DNA of 64,000 nucleotides from CAMAXB01 sp964476565 (GCA_964476565.1 CAYZBG010000019.1:1-64000); one strand, 5' to 3'; counted from the first letter of the stretch, positions 33,738 to 43,167 are shown. Notes: a model not told the origin generated them from the letters alone. A program made the numbers and translations.

Positions 33738-35345
33738 ATGACGCTCGAAACGCACGTGGTCTGGTTCAAACGCGATCTGCGTACCGCGGATCACCCGCCG
33801 CTCACGGCCGCGATGGATGCCGTCCGCGGACGGCCGGGAGCGCGCGTGTTGGGTTTGTACGTGGTCGAGCCGTCGGTGGTGGCCGCCGATGACCATGCCG
33901 CGCGGCATTGGGCGGCCACGGCGGAAGCGTTGGTGGAACTGCGGGCTGCGTTGCACGTTCTCGGGGTGACCCTTGTGGTCCGGCAGGGCGAGGTGGTGGA
34001 CGTGCTGGAGCGGTGGCGGGCGGCCTGGTCCCGACGCGGCGCTGTCATGGTGCTCTGGTCGCATGAGGAAACGGGCAACGGCGTGACCTTTGCCCGGGAC
34101 CGTGCCGTGGGCCGATGGGCCCGCACCCAGGGAGTGGCATGGACCGAGTTTCCCGCCGGAGGCATCGTTCGCGGTCTGCGGCAGCGCGACGGCTGGGCGC
34201 GGCATTGGGAGGCATGGATGGCCGGACCGTCCTTGCCGGTGCCGCGGCCCGTGCCCCGGGGGACGGATCGCCCCGGAGACGCCGGCGAGATTCCAGAGGT
34301 CACCGGGATGGCGGCGCGCGATCCCGCCTGCCCGGGACGGCAGACCGCCACCCGCGCCGAAGCGGGAGCGGCCCTGGCGTCGTTCCTTTCGTATCGAGGT
34401 ATCCACTACGCTCGGCGGATGTCCAGCCCCCTCACCGCCCCGGACGCCTGCTCCCGGCTGAGTGTGGGCCTGGCGCTGGGTTTGCTTTCGCTGCGCGAAG
34501 TCGTCCAGGCCGTCCGTGCCCACCTCGCCCGGTCCCCGGACGGTGGCGCGGACGCCTTGCGCGCAGGCGCCGCGCGCGCGTTCCTGGCCCGCCTGCACTG
34601 GCGCAGCCACTTCATGCAGAAGCTCGAGTCGGAACCGGCGATCGAGTTCCGCGCGTTCATCCCTGAGCTCGATGCATTACGCGAGGGTCCGTGGACGGAA
34701 GAACGGGCGGAGTGGCTGGCGGCGTGGGGTGAGGGACGGACCGGTTACCCGCTGGTGGACGCCTGCATGCGCTGCCTGCGGCAGACCGGGTGGATCAATT
34801 TTCGCATGCGGGCCATGCTCGTCTCCTTTGCCAGCTACGATCTCTGGCTTCCCTGGCGGCAGAGCGGACTCGTGCTGGCGCGGCTTTTCACCGATTACGA
34901 GCCGGGCATTCATTGGCCGCAGGTCCAGATGCAAAGCGGCACGACGGGGATCAACACGCTGCGCATGTATTCGCCGGTGAAGCAGTCGCACGACCAGGAT
35001 CCCGGCGGACGGTTCATTCGGACCTGGGTTCCGGAGCTGTCGCAGGTCCCGCCGGCGTTCATCCATGAACCGTGGACGATGCCGTTCGCCGTGGCTGCGC
35101 AGGCCGGCGTGAAGCTGGGGCGGGACTACCCCAAACCCGTGATTGACCACGCCGAAGCGGTGCGGCGGGCGCGCGCCCGGTTTGCCGATCTGCGGCGGAT
35201 GCCTGATCTGCGGGCCAAGGCGAAGGAGGTCTTTGTGCGCCACGGCAGCCGCCGTCGTCCGGGCACCACCATCGTGGAGCCCCGCTGGTTCGAAGGTCGC
35301 GACGGGCGCGCCGGTGAAGCGCGCCAGCTCGACCTCAACGTTTGA
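33738..35345 (+). CDS. cryptochrome/photolyase family protein
   Basis: A 535-residue flavoprotein of the photolyase/cryptochrome superfamily. The N-terminal antenna domain begins THVVWFKRDLRTADHPPL. The FAD-binding helical domain holds WRSHFMQKLE, YPLVDACMRCLRQTGWINFR, MLVSFASYDLWLPWR and QMQSGTTGINTLRMYSPVKQ with DPGGRFIRTWVPEL, which are the usual FAD-contact segments. It probably repairs UV-induced pyrimidine dimers using light; a photoreceptor role cannot be excluded. The ATG at 33738 fits the antenna start. Its 3' end overlaps the convergent esterase gene by 11 bases. Confidence 0.88.
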   Translation: MTLETHVVWFKRDLRTADHPPLTAAMDAVRGRPGARVLGLYVVEPSVVAADDHAARHWAATAEALVELRAALHVLGVTLVVRQGEVVDVLERWRAAWSRRGAVMVLWSHEETGNGVTFARDRAVGRWARTQGVAWTEFPAGGIVRGLRQRDGWARHWEAWMAGPSLPVPRPVPRGTDRPGDAGEIPEVTGMAARDPACPGRQTATRAEAGAALASFLSYRGIHYARRMSSPLTAPDACSRLSVGLALGLLSLREVVQAVRAHLARSPDGGADALRAGAARAFLARLHWRSHFMQKLESEPAIEFRAFIPELDALREGPWTEERAEWLAAWGEGRTGYPLVDACMRCLRQTGWINFRMRAMLVSFASYDLWLPWRQSGLVLARLFTDYEPGIHWPQVQMQSGTTGINTLRMYSPVKQSHDQDPGGRFIRTWVPELSQVPPAFIHEPWTMPFAVAAQAGVKLGRDYPKPVIDHAEAVRRARARFADLRRMPDLRAKAKEVFVRHGSRRRPGTTIVEPRWFEGRDGRAGEARQLDLNV

Positions 35346-36129
35346 TTTGCCCGCGCAGGAATGCGACCAGGTGGCCGGTGGCTTCCGGCGGATACGTGTG
35401 ACCGCCGTCGTAGAAGTAAGTCGCGACCGGGGCGCCGATCGCCGACGGATAGAGCGTGACGTTGCCGGCCTTCGGCTCGCCGGGCCCGCAGCGCTGCTGG
35501 CGGCGGAGGCGCTCCGTCATCCGTTCCTGCCAGGCGAATTTGACCAACGTATCCTGGCGGCCCGCGATGTGGAAGACCGGGGCGGGCTCGAGCGGACCGT
35601 AGTCGCGGGCCGCGATCGAACCGGACGGGCCGAAGGCGGCAAAGACGGAGCGCCGTTTGGCCCAGAGCAAGTAGGTGAAGCCTCCGCCGTTGGAGTGGCC
35701 GCAGGCATAGACCCGCGCCAAGTCGACCGCTCGGCGGTCGCGCAAGTCCTGCCACACGACGTCGAAGAAACGCAGGTCGCGATCGCCTTGTTCGCCCGGC
35801 CCTCCTTGCCAGCCCGTCTTGCGTCCCTCGGGGTCCGTCAGACGACCCGGGGTGGGCAAGCCTTGCAGGTAAACGACCATCGCCTCGGGCCAGGCGGTGT
35901 GCACGGCCAGGCTTCGCGAGGCCTGGGCCGCCGTGCCGCCATGACCATGAAAAACAAAAACCACCGGCGCCGGGGTTTGTCCGCCGTGTTCCGGCAAGGC
36001 AATCAAGCCGGTGCGTCCGACGCCGTCGACCTGCCAGGTGTGCGCCATGAGGGTTCGGGCGTCGGCCGACCGCACGCCGAGCCAGAGGTGAATCGTCAGC
36101 AAGAGAACGCTCAGGACGGTCTTGTTCAT
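35335..36129 (-). CDS. secreted PHB-depolymerase-like alpha/beta-hydrolase esterase
   Basis: A 264-residue protein with a signal peptide (MNKTVLSVLLLTIHLWLGVRSADA) and an alpha/beta-hydrolase core: VVFVFHGHGGTA forms the oxyanion-hole region, ACGHSNGGG the nucleophile elbow (G-x-S-x-G), AGRQDTLVKF the Asp region, and FYDGGHTYP the catalytic His. It resembles the LpqC/poly-3-hydroxybutyrate depolymerase and feruloyl esterase family, acting on ester-linked polymers outside the cytoplasm. It is divergent from the AraC regulator at 36.4 kb, which might control it. Confidence 0.87.
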   Translation of the reverse strand: MNKTVLSVLLLTIHLWLGVRSADARTLMAHTWQVDGVGRTGLIALPEHGGQTPAPVVFVFHGHGGTAAQASRSLAVHTAWPEAMVVYLQGLPTPGRLTDPEGRKTGWQGGPGEQGDRDLRFFDVVWQDLRDRRAVDLARVYACGHSNGGGFTYLLWAKRRSVFAAFGPSGSIAARDYGPLEPAPVFHIAGRQDTLVKFAWQERMTERLRRQQRCGPGEPKAGNVTLYPSAIGAPVATYFYDGGHTYPPEATGHLVAFLRGQIKR

Positions 36130-36378
36130 GGGAGGCTTCGTCGTAGACGCAGCCCGTGCGCTCCGGTTTCGGAGCCGGTGCTTAACTATCTAACAGCAGT
36201 GGGCCTTGAGAAGGTGATGTATGGCTGCTGTGTATAGATCACCCCGTGGGCATGCCGCCCTTCCGCTGGAGCCCTCTTCCTGTGATGTCGTTCTCGTATC
36301 CTCTTGGTTTCGGTTCTCCGGCTTGGTCGCTTTGCCGTTTCGGTGCGATCCGCCGCCGCTGGGAAAGGTGATCGCCCC

Positions 36379-37299
36379 ATGAGAGAATCGCTGCGGTTGT
36401 CCTCCCTCGTTTCCGACCCCGGCCGGGCCGGTCTGCGCCTGGGTGTGGGTGAACGGGTCGTCAGTGCCCGGCACATGCCGGTTCCCGACGTGGGGCTGGT
36501 CGTGTTCGAGTGCCGCCATGCCCCGGGGTTCTGTGCGGCCCTGAAGGATCGTTTCGCGAAATTCCTGCTCCTCATTGCCGGGCATGCCTTGTGGGAGAGC
36601 GATGGCCGGCGTTATTCGGTGTCGCCGGATACGTTGTTCCATATCGCGCCCGAGGTTCCGCACCAGCAACGCGACCTGCCCGGGCAGCCAGTCACGCTCT
36701 ACGCCATCCACTACCGGCCGGATCTGCTGCCGGCAGACCTTGTGGGCCACCTCTCGCAAACAGGGATGTTGCCGTTGAACCTGCACCGGGCCGGTGCTGA
36801 CTATGCCCGCCGGGTCCGGACGCTTGTGCAGGAGATGATGTTTGAGCAGGAGACCCGCCGGCCGGGATGGGAGGCCTTGCTCGTCGCCCGCCTCACCGAA
36901 TTGGCCGTCGTCATGGTCCGGGGCAGCCAGAACCGGACGTTCACGGTCGATCGCAGCGAGGAAAGCACGTATCGGGTGGCTGGATACGCCGCCCGGCTCC
37001 GGCATGAATTCTACGCGGCGGTGTCGCTCGACGAGGCCGCCCGGTCGGTGGGCCTCGGGCGCCGCCGCTTCACCGAACTCTTTCGCGAGGTGACGGGCGA
37101 GTCCTGGCGGCGCTATGTCCACCGCCTCCGCATGGAACATGCCTGCCGCCTGCTCGCCTCGACCGAGCGTTCGGTTACGGCGATCGCCTTCGAGTGCGGC
37201 TTTGAGGAGCTCTCGCATTTCCACCACAGTTTCAAGGCTGCCTTGGGCAGCACACCGCTCGCCTACCGCACCCTCAGCCGGCAGCCGCGGAGCGCCTGA
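36379..37299 (+). CDS. AraC-family transcriptional regulator
   Basis: A 306-residue regulator: an N-terminal cupin-like sensor (KFLLLIAGHALWESDGRRYSV, a cupin strand pair, with the later PHQQRDLPGQPVTLYAIHY) and two C-terminal helix-turn-helix segments, SLDEAARSVGLGRRRFTELFRE and VTAIAFECGFEELSHFHHSFK. AraC proteins with this layout bind sugars or related ligands and activate nearby catabolic genes. The 249-base divergent space to the esterase contains a repeat pair GGTGAT/ATCACC that might be an operator. The ATG at 36379 gives the normal family length. Confidence 0.92.
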   Translation: MRESLRLSSLVSDPGRAGLRLGVGERVVSARHMPVPDVGLVVFECRHAPGFCAALKDRFAKFLLLIAGHALWESDGRRYSVSPDTLFHIAPEVPHQQRDLPGQPVTLYAIHYRPDLLPADLVGHLSQTGMLPLNLHRAGADYARRVRTLVQEMMFEQETRRPGWEALLVARLTELAVVMVRGSQNRTFTVDRSEESTYRVAGYAARLRHEFYAAVSLDEAARSVGLGRRRFTELFREVTGESWRRYVHRLRMEHACRLLASTERSVTAIAFECGFEELSHFHHSFKAALGSTPLAYRTLSRQPRSA

Positions 37300-37399
37300 G
37301 CCGGACTTGGCCTAGTCGGGCGAAACCCTCGGGGCGTTTGCCAGGCTGGAATCGACCGCACCCAGTGGCGGACCGGGCCCGCGTTGGCTAGGATGAGGC

Positions 37400-38317
37400 A
37401 TGAACATGACACGACGTGCTGCCCTGCGGGTCCTGGGAACGGCGGCGGGCGCTGCGACGGCCGGCGCGTGGGCGGCCTCGGAGCCGGCGCCCTCCGGACT
37501 GATGACGCGGCTCATTCCGTCGTCCGGCGAAGGGTTGCCCGCCATCGGTCTGGGGACCTGGCAAACGTTTGATGTCGGCACCGGCGCCGCGGAGAGGGCC
37601 GGAATCTCCGCGGTGCTGTCCGCCTTCGTCGAAGAAGGCGGACGCGTGCTCGACTCCTCGCCGATGTATGGGCGTGCGGAAACGGTGGCCGGTGACCTGA
37701 TGGCGGAACACAGCCTCCGTGACCGGGTGTTTGTGGCGACGAAAGTTTGGACGACCGGACGTGAAGCCGGTGTGGAGCAAATGGAGCAGTCCTTCCGTCG
37801 CCTGCGGGTCGATCGCATCGATCTCCTGCAGGTGCATAATCTCGTCGATGTGCAGACCCACCTCGCCACGCTGCGTCGTTGGCAGGAAGCCGGTCGGGTG
37901 CGATACGTGGGCGTGACGCACTATACGACGGCGGGCCAGGACGCGGTGGCGCGTCTGATCGAGCGCGAGAAGGTGGACTTCATTCAGATCAATTACTCCG
38001 TGGGCGAGCGCGAGGCGGAGCAGCGTCTCCTGCCGCTGGCCCGAGACCGCGGCGTGGCCGTGATCGTGAATCGCCCCTTCGCCGGCGGGGATCTGTTCCG
38101 GCGCCTGCGGGAGCGGCCGCTGCCGGCGTGGGCGGCGGAGATCGACTGTACGAGCTGGGCGCAGCTGCTGCTCAAGTTCGTGATCTCGCATCCGGCGGTG
38201 ACCTGCGCCATCCCAGCGACCTCCCGGGTCGCGCACCTCCGCGACAACATGGGCGCCGGGCGCGGGCGGCTGCCCGATGCGGCGATGCGGCAGCGCATCG
38301 CCGCGGAGGCGGTCTAA
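37400..38317 (+). CDS. Tat-exported aldo/keto reductase
   Basis: A 305-residue aldo/keto-reductase with a twin-arginine type leader (MTRRAALRVLGTAAGAATA), so probably periplasmic. The catalytic tetrad is visible: Asp and Tyr in LDSSPMYGRAE, Lys in VATKVW and His in LQVHNLVD. GVTHYT and later VIVNRPF complete the barrel. Cytoplasmic members use NADPH; how an exported enzyme gets cofactor is unclear, although Tat can carry folded holo-enzymes. It follows the AraC gene on the same strand (100 bases), possibly one unit. The leader resembles those of the other exported hydrolases here. Confidence 0.9.
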   Translation: MNMTRRAALRVLGTAAGAATAGAWAASEPAPSGLMTRLIPSSGEGLPAIGLGTWQTFDVGTGAAERAGISAVLSAFVEEGGRVLDSSPMYGRAETVAGDLMAEHSLRDRVFVATKVWTTGREAGVEQMEQSFRRLRVDRIDLLQVHNLVDVQTHLATLRRWQEAGRVRYVGVTHYTTAGQDAVARLIEREKVDFIQINYSVGEREAEQRLLPLARDRGVAVIVNRPFAGGDLFRRLRERPLPAWAAEIDCTSWAQLLLKFVISHPAVTCAIPATSRVAHLRDNMGAGRGRLPDAAMRQRIAAEAV

Positions 38318-38326
38318 GATGCGTCC

Positions 38327-38827
38327 TCAGCGCGCCGCTTCCCCGACGAAGTCGAGGGCCATCTGGATGTCCACGCGTTGATACGGGGATGCCTCCAGTG
38401 GGATCTCCCTGAAACCGAGTTTGCGGTACAACGCGATTGCCGGACCCAGCTTGGTGTTGCTTTCGAGGAAGACCCGTCGAGCGCCGAGGGCGCGTGCCCG
38501 CTCGAGGGCGGCGCGGGCGAGCTTTTCCCCAATGCCGAGACCGCGGGCAGCGGGGGCGACCGCCATCTTGGCGAGTTCGAGGCAGCCTTCGCCATGGGGC
38601 GCCAAGGCGCATACGCCGACCGGTTCGACTCCGCGCAACGCGACGAAGATCGCGCCGCCACGGCGGAGAATAAAACGCTCGGGATCGCCGAGCATCTCAC
38701 GGTCGGTCGCTTCGAGCGTAAAGTGGGTGCGAATCCATTCCTCGTTGAGCGCCTGAAAGGCATGGGCGTACGCGGGCGTGTAAGCGACGATCCGCACGTC
38801 GCCCCCGGTGTGATCGGATGGCTTCAT
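38327..38827 (-). CDS. GNAT-family N-acetyltransferase
   Basis: A 166-residue acetyltransferase. It begins with a strand (DVRIVAYTPAYAHAFQALNEEW), followed by the acetyl-CoA loop LELAKMAVAPAARGLGIGEKLA (motif A, R/Q-G-x-G-x-G/A) and IALYRKLGFRE (motif B). The substrate is unknown. The ATG at 38827 is internal to a longer open frame, whose extra N-terminus lacks fold features. It ends ten bases from the convergent aldo/keto reductase gene. Confidence 0.9.
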   Translation of the reverse strand: MKPSDHTGGDVRIVAYTPAYAHAFQALNEEWIRTHFTLEATDREMLGDPERFILRRGGAIFVALRGVEPVGVCALAPHGEGCLELAKMAVAPAARGLGIGEKLARAALERARALGARRVFLESNTKLGPAIALYRKLGFREIPLEASPYQRVDIQMALDFVGEAAR

Positions 38828-38925
38828 TCTGTCCAGTCGGCGCGGGCCCACGATCCCGGTCAAGCCGTGAACCGCCACCGCGCCGCCACAGCCGTGCGAC
38901 GGAGTGGGCAGTACAGCCAACCGTC

Positions 38926-40218
38926 TCAGGGAGCCGCGTCGCGCGTGATCACCGTACCGGGCTGAATCGCGCTCCGTCGAAGGTTCTGTTCGAGGGCGTT
39001 GAGCCAGCCGCCCACGCCCGCTTGGTAAGTGGGAAGATTGCCTTCCCCCACAATGGCCGTGATGGCCGCCTTTTTTTCCTGAATGAACGCGAGTTGGGCC
39101 GCTCGGCGCTGCTCCGGATCGGTGCCGGCCGCGGCGCCGATTTGGCCGAATTCCCGAAACGTGTCTTGTTGCACCTTCGCCAAGCGGTCGCCGGCCTCGG
39201 GGGCGAGACCCAGTTGTTTGGCCACGGTGTGGGCATGCACGTAGTTGGGGTCGCGGCTCTTCTCGTAGGCGGCTCCGCGCTCGGGCCCGAGCTCGGCCTT
39301 CACCGCTGCGATGAGTTCCTGCTCCGCCTGGCGTTGCTGGGCCCGGAATCCCGGATCATTGCGGCGAACCGACGTGAACGCATAGGTTTCATCATAGGCC
39401 TTCTGAAGGCGGTGCAGCGTACGAAACTCCTGCTCGGTTGGTTCCATGAGGGTGAGCGTGCGTCGCAGCGCTGCCGCCGTGGATGATGTGCGCAACTCGA
39501 ATTCTTCGAACTGCTCGGGCGTCAGCAGCGCCTGCAGATCCTTGCGGCGCTCCTGATCGAGTAGCGTCAATTTCTCCCGATCGGATGGAAGGAGGACACC
39601 GGAGCCGCCCTCCCGGATTTCGCGCGCGAGTTCGCTGTAATCCGCCTCAATCGCCTGCAACGACTCCAACGTGGCCGGCGGGAAGTCACCATAGCGCTGG
39701 CGCAGGTTGTGGAGGGAATAACGATCGAGACCGTCCAAGGTGGACGCGTCCGTCCCGGCCAGAGCATCGAGCCGCTCCTTTCGCTCGCGGGCCATGGACC
39801 TCATCTCCGTCCGCAGTTTTCCATTTGTTGCCGTGAAGAATGTGCTGCCTTTCCAGTACTGGGCCGGGCCGCCTGCTTCCCGCAGGGCCCGGAGGCGCGC
39901 TTCATACTCGAGGTCGAGATAATGGGCGATGATACCGCGGACGAGATGCGGCGGATAACCTTGCTCCTGCAGGGCAACGGCCAACGCAGCGAGATCCCCG
40001 GTGGGCAGGGAACGCCACGGCGGGAAGAGCGATTTGCCCGATGTCACTTCGGGCGCGCGTTCGTGGTCAACCCTCTCGCCGCCGCCGACCTGGGCGGACT
40101 TTGCGGGCATGTTCAGGCTCGCGGAGTCGGTGCGTGTTGGCACGTCGAAGCGACGCCACGCGAGCATGCCATTGGCGACGAGGGAGAGGAGCAGGATGAG
40201 GACAATGATCGCTTTCAT
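38926..40218 (-). CDS. membrane-anchored protein of unknown family, second of a tandem pair
   Basis: A 430-residue protein that I do not recognise. It has an N-terminal hydrophobic anchor (MKAIIVLILLLSLVANGMLAW), then a low-complexity linker and a long helical region rich in Glu, Arg and Gln with LTPEQFEEFELRTSSTAAAL, EADYSELAREI and a repeated pattern of Ala-rich amphipathic helices. The same segments are found in the gene just upstream (DLRTSRTARRLQ, TDYSELHREL, LTPEELFEYDLRTS), so the two are paralogues. The LTPEQ element also appears in Spy/CpxP-like proteins. It overlaps its upstream partner by four bases (ATGA). Confidence 0.8.
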   Translation of the reverse strand: MKAIIVLILLLSLVANGMLAWRRFDVPTRTDSASLNMPAKSAQVGGGERVDHERAPEVTSGKSLFPPWRSLPTGDLAALAVALQEQGYPPHLVRGIIAHYLDLEYEARLRALREAGGPAQYWKGSTFFTATNGKLRTEMRSMARERKERLDALAGTDASTLDGLDRYSLHNLRQRYGDFPPATLESLQAIEADYSELAREIREGGSGVLLPSDREKLTLLDQERRKDLQALLTPEQFEEFELRTSSTAAALRRTLTLMEPTEQEFRTLHRLQKAYDETYAFTSVRRNDPGFRAQQRQAEQELIAAVKAELGPERGAAYEKSRDPNYVHAHTVAKQLGLAPEAGDRLAKVQQDTFREFGQIGAAAGTDPEQRRAAQLAFIQEKKAAITAIVGEGNLPTYQAGVGGWLNALEQNLRRSAIQPGTVITRDAAP

Positions 40219-41438
40219 GGCGAGGGCGCGGCGCGCCGTGGAGAGGTTAAGCTGACCAGCCAGTTGCCGGCGCTTTCGGTATAAGCTTGGTAACCTTCGG
40301 CGCCCAGCGTTTGGGTCAGGCGATCCGTGGTGGAGCGGGCAAGGGCGGCGATCCGGGCGTTGCGCTCGTTGGACGGAAGCGTCTCATCGCGGCGGATCTG
40401 CGCGACGGTCGTTTGTGTTTCCGCCTGGACGGACATGACCTCGCGCGCCGCATCAAGCGGAAGACCGAGCCGCTGGGTGAGTCGAATCACCGAGTTGTTG
40501 GCTGGCGTCGTCGCGAACTCGAAATCAGCCAGGCGCTCTGCACTGATCGTTCCGCTGAGCCGCTTGATCAACGTGTCCCGTTCTTGATCTTGCAGCGTCA
40601 TGGAGAGGGCTTCGAGGGGGTTGGCGTAACGGCCTTCCGCTTGGTCGATGGCGTACTGGACCTGGAAGATGGCGCGATATTCCTCCTCGGAGGGATTGAA
40701 TCCGCGCAGCTGAAACTGGAGCCGACGCGCGGTGCGACTCGTGCGCAGGTCATACTCAAACAGTTCTTCGGGCGTGAGCAGCGTCGCAATGTCGGCGCGC
40801 TGCTCGGCGTGGAGCAGGCGCAGCTTTTCCTGCGCTTCCGCACTCGAGGTGGATGAACTGCCTCTGCCCTGCAACTCCCTATGGAGTTCACTGTAGTCCG
40901 TCTGGATCCGGTGAAGCATCGCGATTTTCTCCTTGGGCATCGGTCCCCATTGTTGTTGCAGCGATGCCACCATGCTTTCGCCCAACTCGGCCTCCGGCCC
41001 GAGGAGATCAAGCAGACGGGCGCGCAGTTCCTTGCTCAACGCGTTCATCGCGTTCGCCGTCTCCGGATCATTTGAGTTGGTCCCAAGAGACATCGAGCCG
41101 GTTTGCCAGAAAGGCGTCAGGCCGGCTTGGGTGAGCACGGCTGCCTGACGAAGATTGTGGTCGTGGTGCAGCTGTGCGCGGATCGCTGCGCGCACGATTT
41201 CGGGTGGGAAGCCGGCCGATTCGAGCTGGGCCTTCAACGTGGCGCCGTCCGTCTGGGAGGATGCGAAGAACGCGGTGACCTCCGCTCGTGAATCGTTGGA
41301 CCGGGCGAGGGTATTGGGATCGGATTTGGCGTGCGCCGCAACCGAATCGGACGCGGTCTTGCCTGCAGGTCCGGGCAGAAGCAGGAATGCCGCATTCGTG
41401 GCGAGCGAACCGATCAGCAGAACGACGAGGATCTTCAT
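40215..41438 (-). CDS. membrane-anchored protein of unknown family, first of a tandem pair
   Basis: A 407-residue protein with an N-terminal anchor (MKILVVLLIGSLATNAAFLLL), a short linker and helices containing ESAGFPPEIVRAAIRAQL, which matches EQGYPPHLVRGIIAHYL in its neighbour, and LTPEELFEYDLRTS. The shared segments lie in the same order over the full length, pointing to duplication followed by strong divergence. It is probably a periplasmic helical protein held in the inner membrane. The function is unknown. The frame continues upstream for 157 codons, but only the ATG at 41438 gives the anchor. Confidence 0.8.
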   Translation of the reverse strand: MKILVVLLIGSLATNAAFLLLPGPAGKTASDSVAAHAKSDPNTLARSNDSRAEVTAFFASSQTDGATLKAQLESAGFPPEIVRAAIRAQLHHDHNLRQAAVLTQAGLTPFWQTGSMSLGTNSNDPETANAMNALSKELRARLLDLLGPEAELGESMVASLQQQWGPMPKEKIAMLHRIQTDYSELHRELQGRGSSSTSSAEAQEKLRLLHAEQRADIATLLTPEELFEYDLRTSRTARRLQFQLRGFNPSEEEYRAIFQVQYAIDQAEGRYANPLEALSMTLQDQERDTLIKRLSGTISAERLADFEFATTPANNSVIRLTQRLGLPLDAAREVMSVQAETQTTVAQIRRDETLPSNERNARIAALARSTTDRLTQTLGAEGYQAYTESAGNWLVSLTSPRRAAPSP

Positions 41439-41664
41439 GGGGGCAGGGGAGGACCGCCGAGACGCAGGGTGCCTCGCGGCGATCCGCGGGACCGAAGGAG
41501 GGTGCGACATAAAGGCAATCAGTGCAAGGCAACTGAATGAGCCTGGCGACGGACGTGCGCGGGTGGGCCTCAGGCCGATGTGCGCGGTTGCCCTCCGTGG
41601 GGAATTGGACCTTCCTCGACCCCGCGGCGTGTCACTCCTGGCGCCGGCCTTACCACCCTTCACT

Positions 41665-42918
41665 ATGAAGAGCCGTCGTGATTTTCTGCGTTTATCGTCT
41701 GCGGGCGCCGTCTTTGGACTCGCTGCTCCCGCCTCGTTTGTGCCCCGGGTCGGGGCCGCCGCTGTCCCGTCGACGCCCGACCGCGAACGGTGGTGTGCGT
41801 GGGCGCGGCGCATCGCCGAGCCGGTGCTCACCCATCTTGCTGCCCGGACCTTGAAGGCGTCCATGCCGGTCGAATCGCACCGCAACGCGCGCGACCGGCC
41901 GCGTTTCACCTACCTCGAGGCGTTTGGTCGCACGCTCGCCGGCCTCGCACCGTGGCTGGAATTGGCGGATGACGGCAGTGGCGAAGGGCGGGAGCGCGCC
42001 CGCTGGGCCGAGCTGGCCCGGCAGGGCATCGACGCGGCCACCGACCCGGCCTCACCTGATTTCATGAACTTCTCCCAGGGGGCACAGCCGCTGGTCGATG
42101 CTGCCTTCCTCGCCCAGGCGATGCTGCGCGCACCGGGCGAACTATGGCGCAAACTCGAACCGCGGGTGCAGCGCCAGGTCGTGGCGGCCCTGATTTCGTC
42201 ACGTCCCATCCGGCCCGGTGAGAACAACTGGAAGCTGTTCGCCTCGGAGATTGAAGTTTTCCTCCACGTCATCGGCGAGCGAAGGGATGACGCCCGCTTG
42301 TGGGAGGCCCTGACCAAACACCGCGACTGGTACGTCGGCGACGGCACCTACGGCGACGGCCCTGAGTTCCACTGGGACTACTACAATTCCTTCGTCATCC
42401 AACCCATGCTGCTCGACGCACTCGACGTGGTGCACGCCGAGTCGCCGGAGTGGACGGCGTTCCACGGCAAAGTCCGCACTCGCCTCACCCGTTGGGCGCA
42501 GGTGCAGGAGCGGATGATCGCCCCGGATGGATCGTTCCCTGCGATCGGCCGGTCCCTCGCGTATCGGTGTGGCGCCTTCCAAGGCCTCGCCCTTGCGGCG
42601 CAGCGTGAGCTGTTGCCAGCCAACGTGAGCCCGGCCATGGCCCGGGTGGGCTTGACGCGCGTGATTGATCGGACCCTCGGTGCGGAGAACACCTTCGACG
42701 CCCAAGGTTGGCTGCGCATCGGGCTCGCCGGACATCAACCTTCGGTGGGCGAAACCTACATCTCGACGGGCAGCCTCTATCTCTGCAGCACCGCGTTTCT
42801 TCCTCTTGGCCTGCCCGCTAGTCATGCGTTCTGGTCCGCGCCGGCAGAGCCCTCCACGTGGGAAAAGGCCTGGTCCGGTCAGGACGTGCCGATCGACCGC
42901 GCCCTCAAGGAAAGCTGA
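41665..42918 (+). CDS. exported DUF2264-like protein
   Basis: A 417-residue protein with a Tat leader (MKSRRDFLRLSSAGAVFGL) and an (alpha/alpha)-barrel-type sequence: RFTYLEAFGRTLAGLAPWLEL, SRPIRPGENNWKLFASEIEVF, WYVGDGTYGDGPEFHWDYYNS and MIAPDGSFPAIGRSLAYRCG. These match my memory of the DUF2264 family, thought to be polysaccharide lyase/hydrolase-like. It is divergent from the tandem unknown pair across about 225 bases. The ATG at 41665 starts the leader. The enzymatic activity is not established. Confidence 0.8.
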   Translation: MKSRRDFLRLSSAGAVFGLAAPASFVPRVGAAAVPSTPDRERWCAWARRIAEPVLTHLAARTLKASMPVESHRNARDRPRFTYLEAFGRTLAGLAPWLELADDGSGEGRERARWAELARQGIDAATDPASPDFMNFSQGAQPLVDAAFLAQAMLRAPGELWRKLEPRVQRQVVAALISSRPIRPGENNWKLFASEIEVFLHVIGERRDDARLWEALTKHRDWYVGDGTYGDGPEFHWDYYNSFVIQPMLLDALDVVHAESPEWTAFHGKVRTRLTRWAQVQERMIAPDGSFPAIGRSLAYRCGAFQGLALAAQRELLPANVSPAMARVGLTRVIDRTLGAENTFDAQGWLRIGLAGHQPSVGETYISTGSLYLCSTAFLPLGLPASHAFWSAPAEPSTWEKAWSGQDVPIDRALKES

Positions 42919-43006
42919 GCGCAGCCGGAGATCGACTCGGCCGAAATGCGTGGATTGCGCGACCGGCCAGACGAGACCTCCGGCGAACTCCTGATCCGGA
43001 AATGGA

Positions 43007-43038
43007 GAAGCCCAACAACGCGTAAGTTGTTGGGCTTC
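43007..43038 (-). terminator. terminator hairpin after tRNA-Asn
   Basis: A perfect 13-bp stem (GAAGCCCAACAAC / GTTGTTGGGCTTC) with a 6-base loop starts one base beyond the encoded CCA end of tRNA-Asn on the minus strand. The following bases on that strand (TCCATTTCC) are only weakly T-rich. Confidence 0.7.
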
Positions 43039-43039
43039 A

Positions 43040-43114
43040 TGGCTGCCCGGGTAGGGATCGAACCTACGACCAAGTGATTAACAGTCACCTGCTCTGCCAC
43101 TGAGCTACCGGGCA
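43040..43114 (-). tRNA. tRNA-Asn (GTT anticodon), CCA encoded
   Basis: On the minus strand, the acceptor stem TGCCCGG/CCGGGCA, D-arm (GCTC..GAGC), anticodon stem-loop GTGACTGTTAATCAC with anticodon GTT, and T-arm (GTAGGTTCGATCCCTAC) all pair. A G discriminator and an encoded CCA end at 43040-43042 are present. Confidence 0.97.
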
Positions 43115-43139
43115 ACGTGGCTCTCGGAAGAGGGGTGGA

Positions 43140-43167
43140 AAAACAGGCTGCGGCGCACCGTTGTCAA
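43140..43167 (-). promoter_or_regulatory. candidate sigma-70 promoter of tRNA-Asn
   Basis: On the minus strand a perfect -35 box TTGACA (43167-43162) is followed after 16 bases by TGTTTT (43145-43140), which would place the start about 20 bases before the mature tRNA. The -10 box is a 3/6 match. Confidence 0.5.

Noticed and set aside
43007..43038. The strong inverted repeat beside tRNA-Asn as a mobile-element attachment site
   Set aside because: It pairs with itself as a terminator would, there is no second copy of the tRNA end nearby, and no integrase gene is present.
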